NCBI GenBank assembly: GCA_965237625.1
Contig: CBDEGD010000036.1
Location: forward strand, 1-64,000
Length of the DNA stretch: 64,000 bases
Direction of reading: 5' to 3'
From: JABDIP01 sp965237625
GTDB lineage: Bacteria > Pseudomonadota > Alphaproteobacteria > DSM-16000 > Inquilinaceae
Part shown: positions 36,792 through 46,146 of the stretch, one piece after another
How the letters are laid out: each line of letters begins with the position of its first letter
How positions within the stretch are numbered: the first letter of the stretch is position 1
Notes under the pieces: model-generated
The model's database searches: none
The model's input: only the letters and a program-made list of their open reading frames with translations
Told to the model about the DNA's origin: nothing
Made by a program: the position numbers and the translations under genes

Positions 36792-37462
36792 TCGAGGAAT
36801 CCCGCAAGATCCGCCTTCTGATGTCGTTGCGCCGGTCCGGCGTGACCGACACCAAGGTGCTGGGCGCGATCGAGCGGGTGCCGCGCGAGGTCTTCGTGCC
36901 GCCGGCCTTCCAAGACCAGGCCTATGAGGACATGGCGCTGCCGATCGGCATGGCCCAGACCATCAGCCAGCCCTTGGTGGTGGCGCTGATGACCCAGGCG
37001 CTGGAAGTCGGCGACCGCCACAAGGTGCTGGAGATCGGGACTGGCTCCGGTTACCAGGCCGCCGTGCTAGCGAAGCTGTGCCGCCGTCTCTATACGATCG
37101 AGCGTCATAAGGAACTGCTGAATCTCGCGCTGAAGCGCATTGCCGAATTGCGCCTTCACAACATCACCGCCCTGTGCGGCGACGGCACCAAGGGCTGGCC
37201 GGAACAGGCGCCGTTCGACCGGATCATCGTCACCGCCGCCCAGGCCGGCGACGCCGCCCCTCAGGCCCTGATCGAGCAGCTTGGCATCGGCGGAGTCATG
37301 GTCATCCCGATGGGAGACGACAGCCGCAGCCAACGGGTCGTGCGCTTCCGCCGCTCCGAGACGGGTTTGGAGCGCGAAGACCTTTGGCCGGTGCGTTTCG
37401 TGCCTTTGCTGCCCGGCACGCCCGATACCCGGGAGACCGATTCCTCCGTGGCGGTGCCGTGA
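36788..37462 (+). CDS. pcm: Protein-L-isoaspartate O-methyltransferase
   Basis: This 224-residue enzyme repairs isoaspartyl residues in aged proteins. The substrate motif GMAQTISQPLVVALMTQALE and the SAM motif VLEIGTGSGYQAAVLAKL are both intact, unlike the paralogue at 9406. The start is assigned to TTG 36788, which overlaps the surE stop and follows GAAGAAGG. ATG 36821 is possible but would shorten the conserved N-terminus. The stop overlaps the next gene's GTG. Confidence 0.93.
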   Translation: MIEESRKIRLLMSLRRSGVTDTKVLGAIERVPREVFVPPAFQDQAYEDMALPIGMAQTISQPLVVALMTQALEVGDRHKVLEIGTGSGYQAAVLAKLCRRLYTIERHKELLNLALKRIAELRLHNITALCGDGTKGWPEQAPFDRIIVTAAQAGDAAPQALIEQLGIGGVMVIPMGDDSRSQRVVRFRRSETGLEREDLWPVRFVPLLPGTPDTRETDSSVAVP

Positions 37463-38547
37463 TTCGGGCTTGGCGACCCCTGCGCCTTGCGGCATTCGCC
37501 CTGGTGGCGATGGTGCTGGCTGCCTGTACCATTCCAAGCCTTGAGACCCTGAGCCGCCGGCAGAGAGTGTCGGCCAGCCCGGCCACCGTCACCGTACGAA
37601 CCGGCGACACGGTTTACGGCATCGCCCGCCGCTATCGGCAATCGCCCCAGGCCGTGATCGACGTGAATGGCTTGCGCGCGCCCTACACAGTCTGGCCAGG
37701 GCAGACATTGCGCCTGCCGCGCGGCCCGGGACATACGGTGCGGAATGGGGATTCGCTCTACGCCATCGCCCGGATTTATGACGTTCCGGTAAGCGATCTG
37801 GCCCAAGCCAACGGATTGCGTCCGCCCTACACGATCTATGTCGGCCAACAGCTCGCCATTCCAAACGCGGGGCCAGCACGGACAACCGTCGTTGCCGCCA
37901 GCTCGCCGGCGACGAGATCGGCCGCATCTCCACCGACGCAGCTAGCGGTAGTCTCGCCCCCGCAGCGCGCGTCAGCTCCGTCGAATTCGGGTGGGTTGTC
38001 GCAACCGCCACTGCCGCCAAGACACCCCAATCGTGTCCGATCGCAGCCCTCGACCGGCGCACCTGTGCCACCGCGCCCGCCCCAGCTCGTCGCCGCCCGG
38101 GCGCGGGAGGCCGCGTTGCCGGCTGTCCCGGCGCCGCAGGCGCGCTCCGCATCCGGGTTCCAATGGCCGCTGGCCGGCGAGCTGCTGTCCGGATTCGGGG
38201 CGAAGGGGAATGGACGCCACAATGACGGCGTGAATATCGCGGCCGCCGCCGGCACGCCGGTGGTCGCCGCGGATAATGGCGTCGTCGCCTATGCCGGGAA
38301 CGAGCTCCGCGGCTACGGCAATCTGGTGCTGATCCGTCACGACGACGACTGGGTGACTGCCTACAGCCATGCGGAGCGATTGCTGGTCCGCCGCGGCGAC
38401 CGGGTCCAGGCCGGCCAGCGCATCGCCACCGTGGGGAACAGCGGCTCGGTCGCCGCGCCGCAGCTGCATTTCGAGATCCGGCGCGGAGCGGTGGCGGTGG
38501 ACCCGCTGGCGCATCTGCCACCGGCGCCACGGCAGGTGGGGGGGTGA
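37459..38547 (+). CDS. LysM/M23 lipoprotein, NlpD-like
   Basis: This 362-residue lipoprotein (lipobox LAAC, cysteine 23) has two LysM domains (about residues 45-90 and 94-138), a proline-rich linker and a C-terminal M23/LytM domain (about 234-355). The usual zinc-binding HxGxD motif reads NDGVN here, so the first two ligands are lost, although QLHFEIR is kept. This is typical of NlpD/EnvC/DipM-type proteins that activate amidases rather than cut peptidoglycan. The GTG start overlaps the pcm stop. Confidence 0.88.
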   Translation: MIRAWRPLRLAAFALVAMVLAACTIPSLETLSRRQRVSASPATVTVRTGDTVYGIARRYRQSPQAVIDVNGLRAPYTVWPGQTLRLPRGPGHTVRNGDSLYAIARIYDVPVSDLAQANGLRPPYTIYVGQQLAIPNAGPARTTVVAASSPATRSAASPPTQLAVVSPPQRASAPSNSGGLSQPPLPPRHPNRVRSQPSTGAPVPPRPPQLVAARAREAALPAVPAPQARSASGFQWPLAGELLSGFGAKGNGRHNDGVNIAAAAGTPVVAADNGVVAYAGNELRGYGNLVLIRHDDDWVTAYSHAERLLVRRGDRVQAGQRIATVGNSGSVAAPQLHFEIRRGAVAVDPLAHLPPAPRQVGG

Positions 38548-38617
38548 ATTGGAGGTATAATTTGGTGACCCTCTCCCGCGAGGGGAGAAGTGAACCGCGA
38601 TACCGGCGATGTTTGGC

Positions 38618-39469
38618 TCAGCAGTTATCGTCCAGCCTCTTTCCCAGCCGCCCCGCCAGATCCTGAATGAACTGCCAGGCCACCCGACCGGAACGCGCGC
38701 CGCGGGTGATCGCCCATTCCAGGGCCTCGGCGTCGAGCTGGTCGGGATCGATCTCCAGCCCATGGGCAGCGACATAGGCGTTGATCATCGCCAGATAAGT
38801 ATCCTGCGAACAGGCATGGAAGCCGAGCCACAGTCCGAAACGGTCCGATAGGGAGACCTTTTCCTCGACCGCTTCGCCGGGAATGATGGCGCTGGAGCGC
38901 TCATTCTCGATCATGTCGCGGGGCATCAGATGGCGCCGGTTGGAGGTGGCGTAGAACAGCACGTTGTCCGGCCGGCCCTCGATACCGCCTTCCAGCACTG
39001 CCTTCAGGGATTTGTAGCTGGTGTCCTCCTGATCGAAGGACAGGTCGTCGCAAAAAAGGATGCAACGCCGATCCGACTGCCGCAGCAGCGCCAACAGGCG
39101 GGGTAGGGAGCTGATATCCTCGCGATGGATCTCCACCAGCATCAGCGCCCCGGCCTTGCCGGCATTGATCTCCGCATGGACTGCCTTGACCAGCGAGCTC
39201 TTGCCCATGCCCCGCGCGCCCCAGAGCAGCGCGTTGTTGGCCGGCAGACCGTCGGCGAAGCGGCGCGTATTGCCCAGCAGGATGTCGATCTGCAGATCGA
39301 CGCCCTGCAGCAAATCCAGCGGTATCCGGCAGACCGTCGCGACCGGCGCCAGCCGGTCCTGTTCAGCCTGCCAGGTGAACGCTTCCGCAGCCTCAAGGTC
39401 GGGCGGTTCGGGCAAGGCAGGGGCAAGCCGTTCCAACGCGCCGGCAATTCGCGCCAGTAATTCCTTCAT
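38618..39469 (-). CDS. AAA ATPase, DUF815 family
   Basis: This 283-residue protein is a DUF815-family AAA-type ATPase. It has Walker A GARGMGKSSLVKAVH, Walker B RCILFCDDLSFD, and the segment NVLFYATSNRRHLMP that resembles sensor 1. The role is not established. ATG 39469 follows AAGGAC, and an upstream GTG at 39499 is possible. It is convergent with the NlpD-like gene and divergent from yajC, and the same neighbours occur in many alphaproteobacteria. Confidence 0.85.
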   Translation of the reverse strand: MKELLARIAGALERLAPALPEPPDLEAAEAFTWQAEQDRLAPVATVCRIPLDLLQGVDLQIDILLGNTRRFADGLPANNALLWGARGMGKSSLVKAVHAEINAGKAGALMLVEIHREDISSLPRLLALLRQSDRRCILFCDDLSFDQEDTSYKSLKAVLEGGIEGRPDNVLFYATSNRRHLMPRDMIENERSSAIIPGEAVEEKVSLSDRFGLWLGFHACSQDTYLAMINAYVAAHGLEIDPDQLDAEALEWAITRGARSGRVAWQFIQDLAGRLGKRLDDNC

Positions 39470-39683
39470 GTCCTTGTCCGCATTCGTCACGAACACCACC
39501 TACACATCTTCGGCCAACAAAGGTGCCGACGGTAGCAGGCAGCATCCGGAAAGCCCAGAAACCCGCACTTTGGTGCCAGTCGGGTTTCCATTGCAAAGGA
39601 AGCGCGGGTCATTATAGTCCGCGCGTCGAAATTGTTGCGGCAGGGCCAGGCGCCAAACTGCTGCCGCGGTAGGGAGCGAAGTC

Positions 39684-40052
39684 TTGGATCAGAGTATGTT
39701 GCCGCAATTGATGCCCATCGTGCTGATCTTCGCGGTGTTCTATTTCCTGTTGATACGGCCGCAACAGAAGAAGATGCGCGTACATCGTGAAATGCTGTCG
39801 GCGGTTCGCCGCGGCGACCAGATCGTCACCGGCGGCGGCGTGTTGGGCAAAGTGGTCAAGGTGGGTGAGGACGATCAGGTCACGGTCGAAATCGCCGATG
39901 AGGTGCGGATCAAGGTCATCCGCTCGACGATTACCACGGTGCTGAGCAAGCCACAGCCGGCCGGCAAAGATGCCGCGGCTGGTGGTGGAGAAAGTGCCGT
40001 CCAGCGCAAAGAGCCGGGCCTGTTGGGCAAGCTGTTTCCCCCCCGCAAGTAG
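39684..40052 (+). CDS. yajC: Preprotein translocase subunit YajC
   Basis: This 122-residue protein has one N-terminal helix ending with FLLIRPQQKKMRVHREML, the diagnostic YajC segment, and a small beta domain (GDQIVTGGGVLGKVVKVGED). YajC joins SecDF at the Sec translocon. The start is TTG 39684 after AGGGAG; ATG 39696 would also keep the helix. It leads the yajC-secD-secF operon. Confidence 0.93.
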   Translation: MDQSMLPQLMPIVLIFAVFYFLLIRPQQKKMRVHREMLSAVRRGDQIVTGGGVLGKVVKVGEDDQVTVEIADEVRIKVIRSTITTVLSKPQPAGKDAAAGGGESAVQRKEPGLLGKLFPPRK

Positions 40053-40087
40053 CGGTTGCCGACCAAAAGAAAATGCGATAGGCGCAG

Positions 40088-41683
40088 ATGATCTATTTCG
40101 CCAAGTGGAAGGTCGTCCTGGTGCTGCTGGTCTGCGGCCTGGGCGTGATTTATGCGTCGCCGAACCTGCTGGATCGCCAGGCCATGAAGGAGTGGTCGGA
40201 GGACATGCCGGGTTGGATGCCGGTTCACCAAGTCAATCTCGGGCTGGATCTGCAAGGCGGTATTCATCTGCTGACGCGAGTGGAATACGAGGAAGTGGTC
40301 ACGAGGCAGGTCGAGTCCCTCGAGGCCAGCATGCGGGCGCCGCTTCGCACGGCGGATATCGGCCGGCGTGGAAGTATTGAGACCGAAGGTGATGTGGTGG
40401 TCTTCACCCTGCGGAATCCGGGCGATGCCGGGCGGCTGCGGGATCTTGTCGCGGAGATCGACCCTCGGTTTCGAACACAGGTTGATCCGGCGACCGGCGC
40501 TGTCGATATCCGCCTGACTCCGGAAGCCATTGTCGAACTACGCCAAAACGCCGTCAGCCAGTCGATTGAGATTATCCGCGGACGCATCGACGAACTCGGA
40601 ACGACCGAGCCGAATATCCAGCGGCAAGGCGATGATCGCATCCTGGTGCAGGTGCCGGGTGAGGGCGACTCCAAGCGGGTCAAGGACCTGATCGGGTCGA
40701 CAGCGCAGATGACGCTTCATCTCGTCGACGAGGCGACACCGGTATCTCAGGCGCTGGCCGGGCGAATTCCGCCGAGATCGTTTCTCGCGCCCTCGATCGA
40801 AACCAACGCCAATGGCGAGCCCGAACAATGGTATGTGGTTCTCAAGCGGGTCAATGTCAGTGGCGAACGTCTGGTCGACTCCCAGCCGACGGTCAGTGAA
40901 AACCAGCCGGTCGTGAGCTTCCGCTTCGATGCCGTCGGTGCGCGACAGTTTGCCGACGTGACCCGTGCCAATGAAGGCAACCGGCTTGCCATACTGCTTG
41001 ATGGCGCTGTGATCAGCGCACCGCAGATCAACGAGCCGATCCTCGCAGGTAGCGGTATCATTACGGGAAATTTCTCTTTTCAATCGGCAAATGATCTGGC
41101 CCTGCTACTTCGTGCCGGCGCGCTTCCAGCACCGCTGACCTTTCTGGAGGAACGCACTGTTGGCCCGAGCCTTGGCGCCGACAGCATCAGCTCCGGCCAG
41201 ATGGCCTCATTGATCGGCATGATCCTCGTCGTCGGATTCATGGTCGTTGCTTATGGGCTGTTCGGGCTGATGGCCGTGGGGGCGTTGGCATTCAACCTGG
41301 CGCTGATTCTGGCCGTGCTCTCTGTGTTCCAGGCGACCCTGACTCTGCCCGGCATCGCTGGCATCGTGCTGACCGTGGGCATGGCGGTTGACGCCAATGT
41401 GCTGATCTTCGAGCGTATCCGCGAAGAGATCGCCAATGCCCGCTCGCCGATCTCCGCGATCGATGCCGGCTACAGCCGGGCCATGACCACCATTATCGAC
41501 TCCAACCTGACAACGGGAATCGCGGCGTTGCTGCTGTTCGCACTTGGGTCGGGGCCGATCAAGGGGTTTGCGGTGACCTTGGGCATCGGCATTCTGGCGT
41601 CGATGTTCACGGCCATCATGGTGACCCGCCTGATGGTGGTCACTTGGCTGCGCCGCAGCCGACCCAAGACGCTCCCCATCTAA
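40088..41683 (+). CDS. secD: Protein translocase subunit SecD
   Basis: This 531-residue RND-type membrane protein uses the proton-motive force to aid Sec export. The N-terminal helix is followed by GLDLQGGIHLLTRVE (D1 motif), a large periplasmic domain and five C-terminal helices containing GMAVDANVLIFERIREEIAN (D5 motif). It starts 35 bases after yajC and is followed by secF after 16 bases. Confidence 0.96.
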   Translation: MIYFAKWKVVLVLLVCGLGVIYASPNLLDRQAMKEWSEDMPGWMPVHQVNLGLDLQGGIHLLTRVEYEEVVTRQVESLEASMRAPLRTADIGRRGSIETEGDVVVFTLRNPGDAGRLRDLVAEIDPRFRTQVDPATGAVDIRLTPEAIVELRQNAVSQSIEIIRGRIDELGTTEPNIQRQGDDRILVQVPGEGDSKRVKDLIGSTAQMTLHLVDEATPVSQALAGRIPPRSFLAPSIETNANGEPEQWYVVLKRVNVSGERLVDSQPTVSENQPVVSFRFDAVGARQFADVTRANEGNRLAILLDGAVISAPQINEPILAGSGIITGNFSFQSANDLALLLRAGALPAPLTFLEERTVGPSLGADSISSGQMASLIGMILVVGFMVVAYGLFGLMAVGALAFNLALILAVLSVFQATLTLPGIAGIVLTVGMAVDANVLIFERIREEIANARSPISAIDAGYSRAMTTIIDSNLTTGIAALLLFALGSGPIKGFAVTLGIGILASMFTAIMVTRLMVVTWLRRSRPKTLPI

Positions 41684-41699
41684 ATCCGAGGATTAGACG

Positions 41700-42686
41700 A
41701 TGCTCCGCCCGCTTCGGCTTGTTCCCTTCGGTACGACTTTCGAATTCGTCGGCCGACGAATGGCGGCCTATGTTCTCTCCGGAGTTATCATCCTCGGATC
41801 CCTGGTTGCGCTTGGCACGATGGGCCTGAATTTCGGGATCGACTTTCGCGGCGGTTCCTTGATCGAGGTGCAAACCAACGGACCTGCCAATCTGGCGGAG
41901 ATGCGGTCCACTCTCGGCGGCCTCGGCCTCGGCGAGGTCGTGTTGCAGGAATTCGGCGAGCCGGACGAAGTCCTCATCCGGGTCCAGCGCCAGGATGACG
42001 AGCAGGAGGGCGAACTCCTCGCGATCAAGGTCATTCAGGACGCCCTGGGCGATAGCGTCGAGTATCGCCGTACCGAGTATGTCGGCCCGACGGTCGGGCA
42101 GGAGCTGATCGAGGCCGGCGCCTGGGCGGTCACCCTGGCGATCGGCGGCATCCTGCTCTACATCACTTTCCGGTTCGAGTGGCAGTTCGGCATCTGCGCG
42201 GTTGCCGCCCTGATGCACGATGTGGTGTCCACTATCGGACTGTTCGCGCTGATCCAGCACGAGTTCAACCTGGCGACGGTGGCCGCTTTGCTGACCATCG
42301 CCGGCTATTCGATCAACGATACCGTGGTCGTTTTCGACCGGGTACGCGAGAACCTCCGGCGCTACAAGCGAGCGCCGATGACCGAGATCCTGAACCGCAG
42401 CCTGAACGAGACTCTGTCGCGCACCACGATGACCAGCCTGACCACCTTGCTGGCGCTGGTTGCCCTGTATTTCTTCGGCGGGGCGGTGATCCGCGATTTC
42501 TCCTTCGCGCTGATCTGGGGGGTGGTGATCGGCACCTATTCCTCGATCTTCATCGCCGTGCCGCTGCTGCTGTACCTAAAATTGCGGCCGCCGCCGGCCG
42601 CCAAGACCGAGGATGATGGGGCAGAGGGCCAGGACGAGGAACAACCGCTCGAACGCCGGGAGGCCGCGGCCAACCCTGTCGGATAA
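41700..42686 (+). CDS. secF: Protein translocase subunit SecF
   Basis: This 328-residue SecF shows the family motif NFGIDFRGGSLIEVQ after the first helix and GYSINDTVVVFDRVRENLRR in the C-terminal helices. The tail is acidic and glutamine-rich (EGQDEEQPLERREAA). It forms the SecDF complex with the preceding gene. The two complex I assembly-factor homologues follow immediately. Confidence 0.96.
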   Translation: MLRPLRLVPFGTTFEFVGRRMAAYVLSGVIILGSLVALGTMGLNFGIDFRGGSLIEVQTNGPANLAEMRSTLGGLGLGEVVLQEFGEPDEVLIRVQRQDDEQEGELLAIKVIQDALGDSVEYRRTEYVGPTVGQELIEAGAWAVTLAIGGILLYITFRFEWQFGICAVAALMHDVVSTIGLFALIQHEFNLATVAALLTIAGYSINDTVVVFDRVRENLRRYKRAPMTEILNRSLNETLSRTTMTSLTTLLALVALYFFGGAVIRDFSFALIWGVVIGTYSSIFIAVPLLLYLKLRPPPAAKTEDDGAEGQDEEQPLERREAAANPVG

Positions 42687-42691
42687 CCGCT

Positions 42692-43066
42692 ATGGAAGTG
42701 AACCCCATCGTTTCGGCCGGCCGCCAGGTCATCGAGGCCTATCGCGAGGGGCATTTCCGTATCAGCGGTATCGACCATTCGACATCGGTCATCGTCACCC
42801 CGGAGCGGACCCTGCCATGGGATCGAGTTCACGGGGAGAACCTGGCCCTCGACGACTTCAGGGCGGTCATCTCGGCCGACCCACCCGTCGATGTCCTGCT
42901 GATCGGGTTCGGACAGCGTACGGGGCTGTTGGCAAAGACCGTCCGTGAAGGACTTCGCGACGCCGGCATCGGAGCCGATGTGATGGCTACCGGCCCGGCG
43001 TGCAGGACCTACAACGTTCTGGTCTCGGAAAACCGCCGTGTGGCCGCCGCCCTGATGGCCCTCTAG
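42692..43066 (+). CDS. NDUFAF3-like protein (DUF498/Mth938 family)
   Basis: This 124-residue protein belongs to the Mth938/DUF498 family, which includes the human complex I assembly factor NDUFAF3. Conserved features are the C-terminal segment DVLLIGFGQRTGLLAKTVRE and MATGPACRTYNVLVSENR. No catalytic site is known. It starts five bases after secF, and linkage with SecDF is a recurrent alphaproteobacterial feature. A role in assembling the NADH dehydrogenase membrane arm is inferred from the mitochondrial homologue. Confidence 0.85.
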   Translation: MEVNPIVSAGRQVIEAYREGHFRISGIDHSTSVIVTPERTLPWDRVHGENLALDDFRAVISADPPVDVLLIGFGQRTGLLAKTVREGLRDAGIGADVMATGPACRTYNVLVSENRRVAAALMAL

Positions 43067-43073
43067 GCATATC

Positions 43074-43922
43074 ATGTCGGTGGATTCCCGGCTGTCCGCC
43101 TGCGCCCGGCAGGTCCGCCGGCATGACAACGACCGATATTTGGCCGCCCTGTTCGCGCCGGTCGACCGGCGCGAGGCGCTGTTCGCGCTTGCCGCTTTCA
43201 ACCTGGAGATCGCCAAGATCCGCGAGGTCGTCTCCGAGCCCATGCTCGGCGAAATGCGCCTGCAATGGTGGCGCGAGGTGATTGACGAGATCGCCGGCGG
43301 ACGGTCGCGCAAGCACGAGGTGGTCGAACCGCTGGCTACCGCGACCCGGCAATTCGACCTGCCGATCCGCGACCTGCTCCCGCTCATCGACGCCCGCGCC
43401 TTCGATCTGGAAGACCGCGCGCCCGCCGACTTGGCTGAGTTGGAGGCCTATGCGGAGGCGACGACGGCGCCGCTGAACCGGCTGGCGCTCAAGGCGCTGG
43501 GAGTATCCGGTAACGATGCCGACAGGGCGGCCAGCGCCTTGGGCACTGCGACGGCGCTCACCGGGCTGTTGCGGGCCATTCCGTTCCATGCCCGACAACG
43601 TCGCGTTTATCTGCCGACGGCGGTGGTCGAGGCGGTCGCGGTCGAGATGGGGGATCTGTTTGAATTGCGCCCTCATGCGGGCTTGGCGAAGGCGGTTGAG
43701 CACCTTGCCTGTGTGGCGGCCCGGCATCTGGATGCCGCACGACTGTCGGGTCGGGGGCTGCCACGCCTGGCGTTACCGATCTTGCTGCAAACGGGCCTCG
43801 CCGCCGGCCATCTGAAAGCCATGAGAAAGGCCGGGTTCGATGTCTTCACGCCCAGCGTTCAGTCAGCACGGCCGTGGCGAGTGATCGACCTCACCTGGCA
43901 GGCCATGCTGGGCCGTTATTGA
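43074..43922 (+). CDS. NDUFAF6-like squalene/phytoene-synthase-fold protein
   Basis: This 282-residue protein has the all-helical squalene/phytoene synthase fold, but the aspartate-rich catalytic motifs are missing. The first reads AAFNLEIAKIREVVSEPMLG and the second ALTGLLRAIPFHARQRRVYL, without the DxxxD residues. The conserved EMRLQWWREVIDEI segment remains. This matches NDUFAF6-type proteins rather than active synthases. It begins seven bases after the NDUFAF3-like gene, so the two are almost certainly coexpressed. Confidence 0.85.
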   Translation: MSVDSRLSACARQVRRHDNDRYLAALFAPVDRREALFALAAFNLEIAKIREVVSEPMLGEMRLQWWREVIDEIAGGRSRKHEVVEPLATATRQFDLPIRDLLPLIDARAFDLEDRAPADLAELEAYAEATTAPLNRLALKALGVSGNDADRAASALGTATALTGLLRAIPFHARQRRVYLPTAVVEAVAVEMGDLFELRPHAGLAKAVEHLACVAARHLDAARLSGRGLPRLALPILLQTGLAAGHLKAMRKAGFDVFTPSVQSARPWRVIDLTWQAMLGRY

Positions 43923-43966
43923 TGTCGGAAGAGTTCGGCCCGTTTCTTCAATGGGTGCCGGCCGAA

Positions 43967-44050
43967 AGCCCTCTCCCCAAGGAGAGGGCTAACAACCGCA
44001 ATTGGCCGGAGGCGTGACTCCAGCGTCTCCACCGGGGGGACTGGAGTCAC
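43967..44050. repeat. Two hairpins between convergent genes
   Basis: The first hairpin has a 10-base stem AGCCCTCTCC/GGAGAGGGCT with a four-base loop (43967-43990). The second pairs GTGACTCCAG (44014-44023) with CTGGAGTCAC (44041-44050). They lie between the convergent NDUFAF6-like and PuuD-like genes. Neither is followed by a T run. They may stop transcription in both directions or be dispersed repeat units. Confidence 0.6.
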
Positions 44051-44061
44051 GTCGCCATTAC

Positions 44062-44667
44062 CTAGTACAGGTTCTGCGCCGAGACCATGGCGTACAGCAT
44101 TGGCACCGACAGCAGGGTGTTGGTGCGTGAGAACAGCATCGCGGTGCGCGCCGCCTTGGCCTTGGATTCGGCGTCGACCTCGACCATGCCCAGCGCCTTC
44201 TTCTGGTTCGGCCAGATCACGAACCAGACGTTGGCCCACATGATCGTGCCCAGCCACATGCCGATGCCGATCGCGGTGTGCTTGGGCACGCCGTCGGTCA
44301 GGCCGACCAGCACGGCCTCAAGAAGATAACCGTTCATGCCGGCAACGATCAGGCCGGTTACCAGCGTCGACATGGCGGCCCAGCGGAACCACCACAGGGC
44401 GGCCGGCGCGATCACCTTGCCGATGGCCGGTTTCTGCTCGTCCGGGATCTTCCCCATATTGGGGATCTGAACGAAATTGAAGTACCAGAGCAGGCCAATC
44501 CACATGACGCCGCTCAAGACGTGGAACCAGCGGAACAGGAATGCCCACCAACCGGTATCGAATCCCAGCCCCTCGGCGTAGATCCCGAACATGACGAGGA
44601 TCATGACAACCGTCAGGACGATCCCCGCGACAACCGTCTTTTGCAGGTCTTGCAGTATGCTTGCCAT
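44062..44667 (-). CDS. PuuD-like urate-hydroxylase membrane-domain protein
   Basis: This 201-residue inner-membrane protein corresponds to the membrane part of the PuuD/urate hydroxylase family. It has about five hydrophobic segments with histidines suited to haem or metal binding (FLFRWFHVLSGVMWIGLLWY, and GIGMWLGTIMWANVWFVIWP). The cytochrome c domain of full-length PuuD is absent and no purine genes are nearby, so a role in urate oxidation is doubtful. ATG 44667 follows GGGGGCC. The longer frame is unsupported. Confidence 0.75.
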   Translation of the reverse strand: MASILQDLQKTVVAGIVLTVVMILVMFGIYAEGLGFDTGWWAFLFRWFHVLSGVMWIGLLWYFNFVQIPNMGKIPDEQKPAIGKVIAPAALWWFRWAAMSTLVTGLIVAGMNGYLLEAVLVGLTDGVPKHTAIGIGMWLGTIMWANVWFVIWPNQKKALGMVEVDAESKAKAARTAMLFSRTNTLLSVPMLYAMVSAQNLY

Positions 44668-44775
44668 CAGTGGCCCCCGAATTTCCGACGCTGAAGCCGC
44701 ACGGATCGTGCGAATCTGATCGTCAACCAATAGCGCAAAACGATCGGTTGCGCGATACCCGCGCGATAACAAGAC

Positions 44776-46146
44776 CTAAGCGGCAACCCGAGGGATCGCC
44801 AGCCAACTGTCCAGGTCGGTTAGGGCACGGCTGGTGTACAGCCGCTTGCGGTCGCGGCCCTTGACCTTCTTGCCGCCGGTCTCCGGCGGTGGAAACAGCC
44901 CGAAATTGACGTTCATCGGCTGAAAAGTGGCGGCATCGGCCCCGCCTGTGATGTGGCGCAGGAGCGCGCCCAGCGCCGTGGTCTGCGGCGGCATGGCCGG
45001 GGCCGCTCCGATCCGCTCGGCAGCGGCGAACCGTCCCGCCAGCAGGCCGATGGCAGCGCTCTCCACATAGCCCTCGACTCCGGTGATCTGGCCGGCAAAA
45101 CGCAGACGCGGCATCGTCTTCATCCGCAGCGTTCCGTCCAGAATCCGTGGGCTGTTCAGGAAGGTATTGCGATGCAGGCCGCCAAGTCGGGCGAATTCAG
45201 CGGATTCCAACCCTGGAATCATGCGGAAGACCCGGGTCTGTTCGGAATATTTCAGCTTCGTCTGGAATCCGACCATGTTGTAGAGCGTGCCCAGCGCATT
45301 ATCCTGGCGCAGTTGGACGATCGCATGGGATTTTTCCGGCCGATGCGGGTCGGTGAGCCCGACCGGCTTCATCGGACCGAAGCGGAGCGTCTCACGGCCC
45401 CGCTCCGCCATCACCTCGATCGGCAGGCAGCCCTCGAAATAGGGTGTGTCCTTCTCCCAATCCTTGAATTCGGTCATCGGCGCGCCCAGAAGCGCGTCGA
45501 GGAATGCCTCGTATTCGGACTGCGTCATCGGGCAGTTGATGTAATCGGCGCCGGTGCCGCCGGGACCGACCTTGTCATAACGGGATTGGAACCACGCCTT
45601 GGAGAAATCGATGGATTCCTTGTAGACGATCGGCGCGATCGCATCGAAGAAGGCCAGTTCATCTTCGCCGCTCAGCGCCCGCACTCCCTCGGCGAGCGCC
45701 GGCGAGGTGAGGGGGCCTGTGGCCACGATGACGCTGTCCCAATCTTCCGGCGGCAGCCCGGCAATTTCGCCACGGCGAATGTCGATCAGCGGATGCGACG
45801 CCAGCGCCGCGGTGACCGCCCGGGAAAATCCGTCACGGTCCACTGCCAGAGCGCCGCCGGCGGGCACCTTGTGGGCATCGCCGGATTGTAGGATCACCGA
45901 GCCGCAGCGGCGCATTTCCTCATGCAGCAGCCCGACCGCATTCTCGTCCTTGTCGTCGGACCGGAACGAGTTGGAGCACACCAACTCGGCAAGACTGTCG
46001 GTGCGATGGGCCTCGGTGGTCCGGTCGGGGCGCATCTCGTGAACAATCGCGGGGATGCCGGCCTGGGCGATCTGCCAGGCAGCCTCGCTGCCGGCAAGCC
46101 CGCCGCCGACGATATGGATCGGCGCTGTGTTTGGCTCGGTCATCAT
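44776..46146 (-). CDS. trmFO: Methylenetetrahydrofolate-tRNA-(uracil-5-)-methyltransferase TrmFO
   Basis: This protein of about 456 residues makes 5-methyluridine at tRNA position 54 using folate and FAD. The FAD loop HIVGGGLAGSEAAWQIAQAG opens the protein. The catalytic-region cysteines appear in LVCSNSFRSDDKDENAVG and YFEGCLPIEVMAERG, and SAAIGLLAGRFAA lies near the end. The GidA-like small class is clear. Several starts (GTG 46149, ATG 46146 or 46143) are adjacent, all after a GGCGG sequence. Confidence 0.93.
   Translation of the reverse strand: MMTEPNTAPIHIVGGGLAGSEAAWQIAQAGIPAIVHEMRPDRTTEAHRTDSLAELVCSNSFRSDDKDENAVGLLHEEMRRCGSVILQSGDAHKVPAGGALAVDRDGFSRAVTAALASHPLIDIRRGEIAGLPPEDWDSVIVATGPLTSPALAEGVRALSGEDELAFFDAIAPIVYKESIDFSKAWFQSRYDKVGPGGTGADYINCPMTQSEYEAFLDALLGAPMTEFKDWEKDTPYFEGCLPIEVMAERGRETLRFGPMKPVGLTDPHRPEKSHAIVQLRQDNALGTLYNMVGFQTKLKYSEQTRVFRMIPGLESAEFARLGGLHRNTFLNSPRILDGTLRMKTMPRLRFAGQITGVEGYVESAAIGLLAGRFAAAERIGAAPAMPPQTTALGALLRHITGGADAATFQPMNVNFGLFPPPETGGKKVKGRDRKRLYTSRALTDLDSWLAIPRVAA

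Noticed and set aside
44062..44667. A complete urate-degrading PuuD enzyme
   Set aside because: Only the membrane domain is present, the cytochrome c part is missing and no purine catabolism genes are near, so the specific urate role is not claimed.
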